Positions 34,093 through 43,680 of a DNA stretch of 64,000 bases are shown here, piece by piece. The stretch's first letter is position 1. Every line of letters starts with the position of its first letter. The notes beneath the pieces were generated by a model, which was given only the letters and a program-made list of their open reading frames with translations, had not been told where the DNA came from and did not search any database. The stretch spans positions 90,216,020 to 90,280,019 of the forward strand of contig OX235272.1 of assembly GCA_944472155.2 (NCBI GenBank), written 5' to 3'. Source of the DNA: Trichobilharzia szidati. Lineage: Eukaryota > Platyhelminthes > Trematoda > Strigeidida > Schistosomatidae. A program made the translations under genes and the position numbers.

Positions 34093-35159
34093 TTATGCGT
34101 TTTTGAGTCTTCATTGTAGTTTGTTATATTATGATTTGTACAAATGCTGTCCGATCGCCTACAGCAAATTCATTCATGGGATCGTAGGGATTCATTCCTC
34201 GAACTTTAAGTTCAACCCACTTTAGACGTCAAATTTTTATGTTTAACGCTGGTTCAAACAGGGTAATAAGGCATCTCAGACCTTCTATACACCTTTTAAT
34301 TGTCTTTCTTCTCCACATTGTTCATTACAGTATTATTTCTTTATATGGTCTCTTTTGGGTGTGCTGATCCACAAAATGTCAACTTGAATGAGTGGAGTTC
34401 TTCCATCTAGGGTTTTTACGTTGATTTCTCTGCTGGAATACATCATTGGATAAAGCAGAGGTTTCCGCTGGTGTTGAACAACTTTTTTGGCCTTTTGAAT
34501 AAAATTATTTTAGAAAGAAGTCATTAATGTGAATAGTGTTCGATATTCATTGAATGGTAGTTTAGTAATATACCTGTGCTAGTGACAAGGTTCTACTATA
34601 AAGTTGGGAATTATGGCAAAGTTGGACTATAATAGTCAAAACCACAGTGACCTTGAGCAATCAATCAGAATTCAGATACAGAAACGTCTCACAATCGTTG
34701 ATAAATACACCAAAAAATATTGCTAACATGATATTGCGTCGTGTATTTGTAGCTTATGTGTTGTAAGAATGTCTTCCAGTCACTACACAGATGATCTATA
34801 GAGAAACTACGATGCGCGATATATCCATTCATCCAAGTGACTGTAAGTCACGGTACTTTGAGATTCATTGATATTTCTGACACTATTCTTCAACCTACTC
34901 CTAACTGTAACCATAATCCTAATTTTAACCCAATCTTAAACGCCATAACACTACCCAACAGTATAGATTTGCAGAGAAAGTACGTAGTAAATAAGTAGAA
35001 TATTGTATCTATCCTCTCCAAGTCCAAAAAGGCAGGCATGATTTGATTTGGAGTGACATTTCATATTCCCTGTGTCTGATCGATCCTTGCAGGTCAACGT
35101 TATAAGGACCTTGACTTTGGCTATGATACTTTAATTTCTCCGGAATTATCCTTGTCCTA

Positions 35160-35395
35160 GTTAGTCGGTGGCACAGCGGTTAGGATGCTCGCCGGCCATG
35201 CACATGATCCGGGGTTCGATCCCGGACCGACGAGCTCCTTCACTTCACTGAGCCAGAAATAAAGCTGGTGAAGAGGAAAGCTTGGGCATAGGGCTAGCAA
35301 CCCCTTCCTGTAAAAATAAACACTGCTACAGAAACTTCAAGCCTCAAGCTTGAAGATCTATGTTCCACTGGGAACGTGAAGGAATAAAAAATCCT
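35160..35395 (+). repeat. SINE-2, most complete copy
   Basis: Begins gtcggtggcacagcggttag (A-box) with a B-box ggggttcgatcccgg. Six bases GTCGGT pair with ACCGAC and the T-arm CCGGG/CCCGG is perfect, so the head still folds like a tRNA. The body holds gggctagcaacccc and the 3' end ttccactgggaacgtgaagg followed by aataaaaaa. It is a polymerase III-type SINE, in the GDI intron. Confidence 0.8.
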
Positions 35396-35596
35396 TGTCC
35401 TGGAGTCTGTTTGTTAAAGTTCTATATTTTGGCTAATTAAATTATGTGATCGACTTCTTTACCGCTAGGTCTCAATGTCATAGTGTACACTCTTTCTGTC
35501 AGGTTTTGGACAGGCGGGTTGTGTCACTATCCCTCGTAAACACAGAATTCATTCATTACCCCAAATTCAAAAATAGACCAATGTATAGTACAAAAG

Positions 35597-35598
<2 letters not shown>

Positions 35599-35637
<39 letters not shown>
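35599..35637. repeat. (TA)n microsatellite
   Basis: Nearly pure TA dinucleotide tract in the GDI intron. Confidence 0.95.
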
Positions 35638-35639
<2 letters not shown>

Positions 35640-35754
35640 CATATTCATGAAGAGTTTTTGCCCTATGAAGTAACGATCCAGTTTATTATTGAAGATGAAT
35701 TTGTACGCATTTGTTACTAAACTTATTTATAACTTATGGTGGTTTACAGCATTA

Positions 35755-36300
35755 CTTTATTCCTTTACGTTCCCAGTGGAACATGGGGCTTCAGTCTTGA
35801 AGTTTCAATAGCAGTGTGGTTTTATTTTTACGGGGTAGGGTTGCTAGCCTCACGTTCAACCTTCCCTCGTTATCTGGTTTTAATATTTGTTAATGTAAAA
35901 CACATAACCTGGTACAATATAGGCACCAAGAAAACGTGGCACACAATAAATAATAAAGCAACAATATATAAAGAAAGTAGGAGAGAATGAATAAAGGACA
36001 TCATTCAGAAAGGAGGCAAGTACATTTGACAACATCAGACAACATTCGGCGTATTACTGTTAGAAAAGGAAGAAATAAGTAAATTGTAGCATGTTTTCCA
36101 TTGACTGCAATTCTTGGCCATATCTCTTAACGTTTCGAACCAACCAAGTAGTTGCGATGTACCAACAGATGCTAACCCACGACGCCACATCATGGGCTAA
36201 CTACCTCTCCACTTTTTTACTACCGGTGTAAGAGTGCGTCGGCAGGGGATCGAAACCCGGACCACATGAGGCGCGTGGACGACGACGCACAGCATAGTTT
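35755..36300 (-). repeat. SINE-2 split by a ~350-bp insertion
   Basis: 35757-35882 holds the SINE-2 3' part (gttcccagtggaacatgggg, gggttgctagcc) and 36225-36297 the tRNA-like head (gtgcgtcggcaggggatcg). The sequence between them (about 35884-36225) is not part of other SINE-2 copies and was not identified. Confidence 0.65.
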
Positions 36301-36406
36301 GTAATTATTTCCTACTTTCTGTATGTTCTCTTTTGCTGTGATCATCATTATCATTGTTGAATATCAATGCATACTTATTTCACCTAATTGTATTTCTCTC
36401 CTCTAG

Positions 36407-36541
36407 ATATATATTTCAAAGAGTTATGATGCATCAACGCATTTTGAAAGTACATGCACAGATGTATTAGAAATGTATGAAAGAATCACTGGTCATCCAT
36501 TTGACTTTAGTAAAGTTACAAGGAATCTAGAAGATGAATAA
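36407..36541 (+). CDS. Rab GDI terminal exon with stop
   Basis: The terminal coding exon has 44 codons plus TAA. It begins IYISKSYDASTHFESTC and ends NLEDE-stop. Animal GDIs have SYDATTHFETTC and an FDF-containing tail at the same place; here FDFSKV is seen. The acceptor is cctctag (ending 36406) after a 4.3-kb intron (32062-36406) that carries SINE-1, RTE-A and two SINE-2 copies. The visible protein totals about 260 residues. The C-terminal tail is slightly shorter than in vertebrates. Confidence 0.95.
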   Translation: MYISKSYDASTHFESTCTDVLEMYERITGHPFDFSKVTRNLEDE

Positions 36542-37230
36542 TTATAACAGCTTTTTAATTGTCAATCATAATTTTCTTTTATTTAAAACAAAAAATACAA
36601 ATATTAATCATGGGTAAATATAATATTCATTCTCTCATATATATACACATACACTTTGTGACATCTATAATAATAATAATTTATCTCAGTCATACGAGAA
36701 TACTGTCTCATCTCGCCTATCTTCCATTCATACGTAATTATTTTGCATCCATTCCAATTGTTATCAGTGTTTTTATTCTCATCTAACGTCGTCGACTACT
36801 ATCCGGTTTAATCACGGCCGTTTCTGTTCTGTAATCACTTTCTCTCAATCAATCAATTGCTTTCCTTATCCATCCACAATTTAAACCGGTTTTTCCAATC
36901 TTGACACCCACAATTGTGTTGTTCTCTCACTCTTTCCTTTCTTCCTCACTCTCTCTCGCTCGCGCACGCTAAAAACCACTTTCCCTTTTTCTCTTCTAAT
37001 TGTTGTCTTCATATATCGTTGTTGTGTCACTTCGTATGTGTGTGTGTGTGTGTGCGTGTGATATTCTCATTCTCTGGAGGAAAATTTTTATCTCATATAT
37101 AGTGATGAGATCATTTTGTTTGTATTCTACACTAATTCGATAGTGAGTGTGATACTATGACTTTGTTCAAAAATCTTTTGGTATACTTATGCCACAAATA
37201 AAACAAAATGTGTTGTTTGTTCTAATAAAA
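36542..37230 (+). promoter_or_regulatory. GDI 3' untranslated region and likely poly(A) signals
   Basis: AT-rich sequence follows the GDI stop codon, with a short GT microsatellite around 37036-37057. An AATAAA lies at 37197-37202 and a second aataaaa about 25 bases further on. No coding frame is convincing. The UTR end is inferred from the signals, not from transcript data. A GC-richer block begins immediately after. Confidence 0.5.
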
Positions 37231-37239
37231 GGTTGAATA

Positions 37240-37790
37240 TTCGGCTATCCTAACTTAACGTTTCGATCGATAGCGGTTGCTACCTTGACACGTGATGGTT
37301 GGACTTGCTTATCGAAATGACCCAAGGAGCTACACTAGGTAGAACTAATGCTCCTTCAGGTCCTACCAAGCCATGAAGGTTGTTTGGATGACGATAGTGT
37401 ACGTCGTTTACACTACGACTTTGGGGAATCTGTGGGTAAAGTCGTAATGCAAGCGAATAGGGTTGTAACAGCAGCAAAGTGTTTCCCTCAGATGACCAGT
37501 TATGCGCTGCCTCTCCGGTCCGGGGAGGAGAGGTTAAAAAGGGTCGATCTCGAAAATTGTACATCCCGACTTATCTTGTGACTGTCGTCCATAGCCGACG
37601 GTAAGATCTTAGTACGGATGCAATTCCGAAATCTACTTCGAACAGGCCGTGTGTAACCGACGTCAAGCAAATGTCCCTCAGACTCTATGGTCACACATGA
37701 CTAATACTCCTTCTGTTTCAGATACACCAAGAAGTAGTCAACCTTCGTAGTATGGGCAGCCAGGAAGTAACCACCACGTACAACACACTT
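37240..37790. other. GC-richer block of unknown origin, possible retroelement 5' region
   Basis: About 550 bp stands out from the AT-rich surroundings, with words such as ggtccggggaggag and gccgacgg. No frame across it is open on either strand and no protein family is recognisable. It begins directly downstream of the GDI poly(A) signals. It could be the 5' UTR of a non-LTR element or another repeat; this is a guess from composition. Confidence 0.3.
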
Positions 37791-38039
37791 CCATATGCTT
37801 AAAGTATATGTGCTGTGTATGCTCATAAATCAGTAGAAGCAACTAGTTAGTTATTGCTGCTGTATTGACTATCTGGATTAACTTACAAGCCTAGATTTTG
37901 CCTTTATCTCGTCAAGTTTGTTTAGATCTGTGTAATTTGGCAGTCACAATTGTAACTTTCTGGCTGCATGAAGAACGCACCTACTCAAGGAATATATTAC
38001 TGAAATACGTGACCAATTACAGAATCCAACAATATACAA

Positions 38040-38400
38040 TATTGGACGGAGGATTTCATCATGAGCTGACATCAGTTAGAGAACCACTGGACAACCGTTT
38101 CGTCCTAGTCTGGGACTCCTCATCAGTACGCACCCACCGGGGGGTTCGAACCCAGGGCCTTCTGGTTACAAGGCGAGCTCGTAGACCATTGAGCCACTGA
38201 GACCCAATCCAATGGCCCATGAGATCTAACTTCTCCCAATCCACGACATGGCGTGACCATTTCGCAATGTCTTCTTCGATAAGTTACTGCCTCATCTTCA
38301 ACCTGCTGTACCTTACTGGTCACGGCTTCCCACTAGAACCCCAGGTTAACTGCCTGAATAGGGCCAGTCGCTAGTGAGCATCAGATTAAATTTCAAGTAT
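38040..38400 (-). repeat. SINE-1 with well-preserved tRNA-like head
   Basis: Minus strand: cagtggctcaatggtctacg (A-box), B-box gggttcgaacccccc, then TGATGAGGAGTCC...GGACGAAA and the 3' part tctaactgatgtcagctcat. The first hammerhead box is shifted compared with CTGANGA-GTCC, so the ribozyme is probably non-functional. Confidence 0.75.
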
Positions 38401-38407
38401 TGGTTCT

Positions 38408-38480
38408 GTAGGGATTTTGTTTGATTGGATGGAGGATTTCATCATGAGCTGACATCCATCCAATCAAACAAAATCCCTAC
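38408..38480. repeat. Perfect hairpin at SINE-1 end
   Basis: Arms of 26 bp (38408-38433 and 38455-38480) are exact reverse complements, starting gtagggattttgtttgattg, around a 21-base loop. Both arms are the SINE-1 3' terminus, so it is a minimal head-to-head SINE junction. Confidence 0.85.
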
Positions 38481-39234
38481 AAAACTAATACCTGAAAATT
38501 AAATACAATATTGTTTAATATTTTAACTGAGAGACTTTTCATTTAATTGTTATTTTCTGGCTAATATGTGTCAAATTGGATTTCATCAAGTGGACGATAA
38601 AGATGCTGTCGTTAAAATTAGCTAATAAAACTGATATAAGGATAAAACTCGGGCATTATGGTAGAGTACAACTCCATTATGGATAAAGTTATTTTGATAA
38701 ATCACACAATGTTATACAGTAATATTAACTGATGACCACATTTCGTGGACAAATTATTGCTCATCATTATATCAAGGTACTCACACAACTCTCTTGTTTC
38801 ATTTATAAACATGAGTAAAAATTGATTAGACATTTGAATAAAAATCAATCTAAGATAAAAATACATTCAGAAATAATATTAGTATTATCAATAAAATGTT
38901 TTTACAATAAAAATAAGTAACTTGTCATAATGTGAATTGAAATTCATTTTAACATTATTTATTATCCTTCTCTGATTTGACTGGTGGTAATAATATCTTC
39001 CATATCTCTAGTAATATTTGCGTTGAGTCACTTCCATTGCGCATGTGTTGGGTGTATTAACCATTTTCACTCTAGAAAGTATTAACTTGACAAAAGATCA
39101 CATTTCAATATTAAGCGTAATTTCCAACACTTCTTTTTAAGGGTAACTAAGAAAGACAGTGTCCACAGAAGGTGGTAGGCCTATTGATGTGTCAGTTATT
39201 CGGATAAGTATAGCTCATGTGAATAATCCTTATC
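38481..39234. other. Unassigned AT-rich stretch
   Basis: No supported feature. Confidence 0.35.
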
Positions 39235-39485
39235 CAGACATTAATGACAACAAAACACGTAGTTCAGCGATTTCATTTTCTTTAGCTGTAGAGTCGCATT
39301 TGTATACAATTTTCTCATGAAAGAGGGTATTAACAGAAGTGATGAGTCATTATAATCATAGTTGTTAATATTAGTTAGTAAATAAGGGGAGTTGAGTAAG
39401 TGTATTAGAGTTACGTCATAAGATGAATAGTTTAATGAGTGAGTTATGAATAGCATGCACATAGAAACAAAGGAAAATACGGGAT
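39235..39485 (-). repeat. Single unit of the 658-1297 foldback family
   Basis: Contains attaatgacaacaaaacacg, ttagctgtagagtcgc, gatgagtcattat and atagtttaatgagtgagtta, in the same order as the reverse complement of 930-1297. Here there is no second arm, so the element exists in both single and foldback forms. Confidence 0.65.
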
Positions 39486-39825
39486 TGTGTAATATTTCTA
39501 AAGAAAAACAAGCAAATAAAAATCAAGTCAGTGGAAATCAACACGGTTGTTACCATGATAGTAGAAGTGGCAGAATAATTTTTTTCGTATGTATAACTGG
39601 TTTTTCCAACTGAATGGATAAGGCTTCAGCAATGCGACGAAGGCGTACGGCACTGGACAGGTTATTCTTTACTTTGAAGGAGGCGTCTTTTTGAGATGGA
39701 ATAGCCAGCGTCGACAAGGTGATCGATTACATCATTCCTCACAGAGCCACTACTGTCTTTCTACAACCATATGGGACAGTGTTCTCGAACCCTTCTAGAC
39801 AAGATACGCGTCGAACGACCAATGT
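39486..39825. other. Unassigned stretch
   Basis: Nothing recognised. Confidence 0.35.
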
Positions 39826-40513
39826 CTGTCTGGATTCAACATAGAACTTGGCACCGAAAAAGTGCAGCAGTTCGAGTTGCCACGTTCCAAATAGCACACA
39901 GAGGTAGACAAGAAGATGAGTGAAGAGAATCAATAGAGTTTTGACAAGTATAAGAGTGAAACAGAATGAGTAATGGTAGAAAGGAATATGAAAGGTTAAA
40001 GAGACTGAATACATCTGCGCCATTGACAACGATTTTGAGCCATGTCACCTATTGTCTCCAGCCATTGATTCTTAGAGTCCCGAGGGCCCCAACCCGGAGG
40101 TCTGCATCTCCCTACCTGACTCAGTTTAACTGTCAGGGATTTCATGGATTGATGAGGCCATGTTTTTGTTTGGCCACCACTTACTCTTTTCCAACCTGCA
40201 CCTATATCAGCTAGTAATGCCCGTTGGGGGAGGCGATGGTTAGGTATGCGCAACACGTGACCTAGCCATCTCAATCTATGTAACTTTATAGCCTCTTCGA
40301 TTGATTTTCCCTCTTTGCCCAACACTCTGCGCCTAACGTCAACATTACTTACCTTATTATGCCACATAACGTGAGAAAGAGATCGTAGACATCTATGATC
40401 AAAAACAGTCAACCTTTTCATATCTTCAACTCGTATTGGCCGTGTTTCAGAGCCATAGAGAAGGACGGAGCGAAATGCTGAGCAGTACACACGTCCCTTG
40501 GTTGATAGCCAAC
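39826..40513 (-). mobile_element. RTE-A 3' fragment with long open frame
   Basis: The minus-strand frame 40490-39996 (164 aa) reads [80 protein letters not shown] and ends WRRCIQSL, the C-terminal quarter of the RTE-A ORF. The 3' UTR with aagtgcagcagttcgagttg follows to 39830. It is severely 5' truncated, and no clear target duplication was found. Confidence 0.85.
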
Positions 40514-41263
40514 CAATCTACCTGGCGCTATAACAACAGATGAAGTGACATGTGTACATGGAAGTGGTCAGATGCGATATATTGTCCTTAAGACTTCTGC
40601 GTACCAATGGACGACTGGAAAACACTACCCTCAGCGTTACTTAAAAGAATGTTTTTCTCAAAGGTGATGGAATTCTTCTCAGGTTAAGTTTTCCTTGAAA
40701 TCCAAGTTCATATGAAGTTTTTGTTGGAACAAGTAATGTTTCGTTCCTCTTCTGAATGCAATTCCTCCAGGAACTGCGTTGCTGTTTTCGAATTAATCCA
40801 TTCAAGAATTCATAATTAATCCAATCAGCGCTACTCACCTATTGGATGAATGTGTAATCAGATCGGCGTATGTAACTAGAAGTTATTAGCAAGGCGACTG
40901 TATCACCTTATTGAATCTAATAAACTGAGGGGATTGCGAGGAAAGTAATTTTGATTATGTACTGCTATCGGTTGAAAGCCAGCGAGTGCTAGATATATAC
41001 CTATTGTCCTCATTCAGAACTTGTCAGTTCGTGCTATTGTACAAATTTTTCTCAACACATTCCCTGAGAATCTTTAAATTCTGTCTTTTCGTCACTTACT
41101 TAGGTGGTAATGATTGGAGGCGGTTCGTTAGTACACCATTAATTATTATTGTTATCACCAAATTTCTCAAATGACAGTCTTCCTAAGCATGATTTTATCT
41201 TTCCAAAGAGAAGAAACAGTTACATTTAGATGAAGGAGTAGGGCGTACGGTTAACAATATTAC
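40514..41263. other. Unassigned stretch
   Basis: No supported gene or repeat. Confidence 0.35.
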
Positions 41264-41548
41264 TGGTACTGATAAGATTTATCAGTAGTATATTTGTAAA
41301 GAGACGTTCATCGGCATAAAAACATCAGATAGTAGGGAGATTGATTTGATGTCAGGGAAAGCAAATGATACAGTGTTTGGGGAGATAGATGGGAACACAA
41401 TATGAAGTGAGGCCAGAAGTACCACAGCACGCAAGATTTGTGCAAATGGTACGTAAAGATACATAAGGTGTACACAATTTGGCTACAAAGAGATACCAAA
41501 TTCTAAATAAACATTCCTTTACCAAGTCTCTCGTCTTCTACCGTTACA
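41264..41548 (+). mobile_element. Solo LTR-like unit, family LTR-2
   Basis: Starts TGGTACTGATAAGATTTATC and ends CTTCTACCGTTACA, with aataaa about 40 bp before the end. It matches 61332-61576 in reverse complement. TG...CA ends and the poly(A) signal suggest an LTR. No clear target duplication was found, so the boundaries are approximate. Confidence 0.6.
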
Positions 41549-41663
41549 GTATAAACGTCTTTTCGACAATAATAACCAAGTGTGTGTTGGCTAACAAACA
41601 TTTCACTACCTTCTTCGGAGTGGTTGTCTGAACAAAAGATATGTAAAGTATGTTAATTCCATC

Positions 41664-42640
41664 TAAGATTAGTATTTAGATTAGTACTATCGCCAATGAT
41701 TTTCCTGATTACGGTAGATTGGATAATGCTACAGGCAGCGGCGGGCAGTGAGGAAACAGGCATAAAATGGACTCACACAAAACCTTGGAGGATCTGGACT
41801 TCGCCGATGATATATGTCTGATTTCCCACAAACTGGAAGATATGCAAGCGAAAAGCAACAAGTTGGCAGAAGAAACATCAAAGATAGGACTTCAGGTGAA
41901 CATAGAGAAAACAGAGGTGATGAGGATTCCTGGACAAGAACAACAACAGACAACGATCAGCATAAATGGGAGGGACCTGAAAGAAACAACCTCCTTCACC
42001 TACCTACCTACCTGGAAAGCATCGTTTCAACTACAGGCGGATGGGACTGACGAGGATATCAAAGCAAGAATCGGAAAAGCAAAACAAGCTTTCACTACTC
42101 TCAAGTCTGTGTGGAGGTCAACAACACTCAACATCAAAAATAAGATCCGGATTTTCAACTCCAATGTGAAGTCAGTCAGTGCTACTATACGGATCAGAGA
42201 CTTGCACTGCGCGTCATAAACAGCAGCACATCAAACAAACTACAGACCTTCATTAACAGTCGTCTTCGCTCAAGATCAGATAGCCGGCCAGAAAAGATCA
42301 GCAACAGAGATCTCTGGGAGCGAACCAACCAGGAACCGATTATGCAACAAATAAGCAGGAAGGAATGGAGGTGGATTGGCCATACTCTGAGGAAACCATC
42401 AAGTGACATCACTAGACAAGCCATTGTCCGAGTGAAACCCGAAAGGGAAGTAGCGAGTTGGTCGTCAGTGCAACGGTGACTTGGAGGAGGTCATGAGAAG
42501 AGGAGATGAAAACGTGTGGACATACTTGGAGCCAGGTGAAGACTCTAGCAGAGAACCGAATGCAATGGAGACGCACGGCTGAAGCCCTATGTCCCTCAAG
42601 GAATTAAAGGAAACAATAATAATAATAAGATTAGTATTTA
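41664..42640 (+). mobile_element. RTE-B copy with 15-bp target-site duplication
   Basis: The 5'-truncated insertion is flanked by taagattagtattta at 41664-41678 and 42626-42640. The frame 41767-42219 encodes TLEDLDFADDICLISHKLED (motif C FADD), IGLQVNIEKTEVMRIPG, TDEDIKARIGKAKQAFTTLK and [16 protein letters not shown] frameshift follows, then the terminal region with [18 protein letters not shown] in another frame and an (AAT)n tail. The intact long duplication shows target-primed insertion. The copy is incomplete and cannot be autonomous. Confidence 0.9.
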
Positions 42641-42789
42641 TATTTGGTCCAAATAGTGTTGATTACTAAGACTATAAACAGTTGTGATACAGACACTTGG
42701 ATTAACGCACCAGAGAGACGATGAACTGTTATTTAGCAACACAATATTCATCAAAGAAACCCCTTCCAACGAATTTATTATGAGGAGTT

Positions 42790-42960
42790 AGTTTGTATGG
42801 ACTTGATTTTTTTCAAGTTTCATCTTGGATTGATATCAGTTAGAGAACCATTGAAAACAATAGAGTACTGGACAGCTGTTTCTTCCTAGTTTGGGACTCT
42901 TCATCAGTAAGGACCTGTCGCGGTTAAACCCCGGGACCTTTCGGTTACAAGGCAGCCTTT
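42790..42960 (-). repeat. SINE-1 fragment
   Basis: Contains gatatcagttagagaaccat, then on the minus strand TGATGAAGAGTCCC...GGAAGAAA (second box GAAA kept, first box without its C), and part of the tRNA-like head. It ends directly against a 65-bp RTE-A scrap. Confidence 0.65.
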
Positions 42961-43020
42961 TGTATCCGCGTTGAGATCTCGTCAGCAATCAGCCCTTTGA
43001 AGCTGAGGCAACTTCTCAGA
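42955..43020 (-). mobile_element. RTE-A scrap
   Basis: The sequence ttgagatctcgtcagcaatc corresponds to the LIADEISARIQ segment of RTE-A in reverse complement. It is too short for anything more. Confidence 0.5.
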
Positions 43021-43680
43021 TAGATTGATTGGTCAACACGCTGGTGGTAAATAATTCCCCAACCTCTAAATTATCAGCCTACAGCATTCATTAATGAAAA
43101 CTGTATGCTGGCATCCACTGTTTAAATCAACTAGTTAGAGTGAAGGTACACAGTCAAGCATCCACAGCATTTGACATCGGGCCGTATTACATTCGGTTGT
43201 TCATGCATTCACGTTAGTTGTTTAATCGGACGTCATTTCCCGTCGTTTCTTATTTCAAAAAATACTTCGTGTTTTGAATGATCATTGTACTACTGTGGTT
43301 TGGCTTCTAACAGTTCTCTGATCATAATCGACAAGTACGTTTGAGGTTGGGGGATTTATGGATGCATTACAATACAATTGTACTTCGCCCGCTCATCCAC
43401 ATCCTTCGTCTCCCAAAGCTACCACACAAGAATACTTACTAACAAAAGTCAGTAGTTTTGGTTCCACAAATCCTGAGTGTAAATAACAGGATCCAGTGTT
43501 GACCTGTATACACTGTACAAAGTTATCCGAATTCAGATGGTTAACTTAAATACAATGACCAATAGTACCGATGGTATCGTTAACTCTCAGGAAACAGATT
43601 TTTACATCAGACTTATGGTTAGTTAACTGTGAAAATTATCCCACTATATGCATCAGTTAGATATTCAGAATCGATAATGT
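43021..43680. other. Unassigned stretch upstream of RTE-A
   Basis: Target flank of the RTE-A insertion; no gene recognised. Confidence 0.35.

Noticed and set aside
35162..35231. True tRNA gene
   Set aside because: It repeats several times with the same SINE body downstream, and no anticodon arm could be assigned with confidence.
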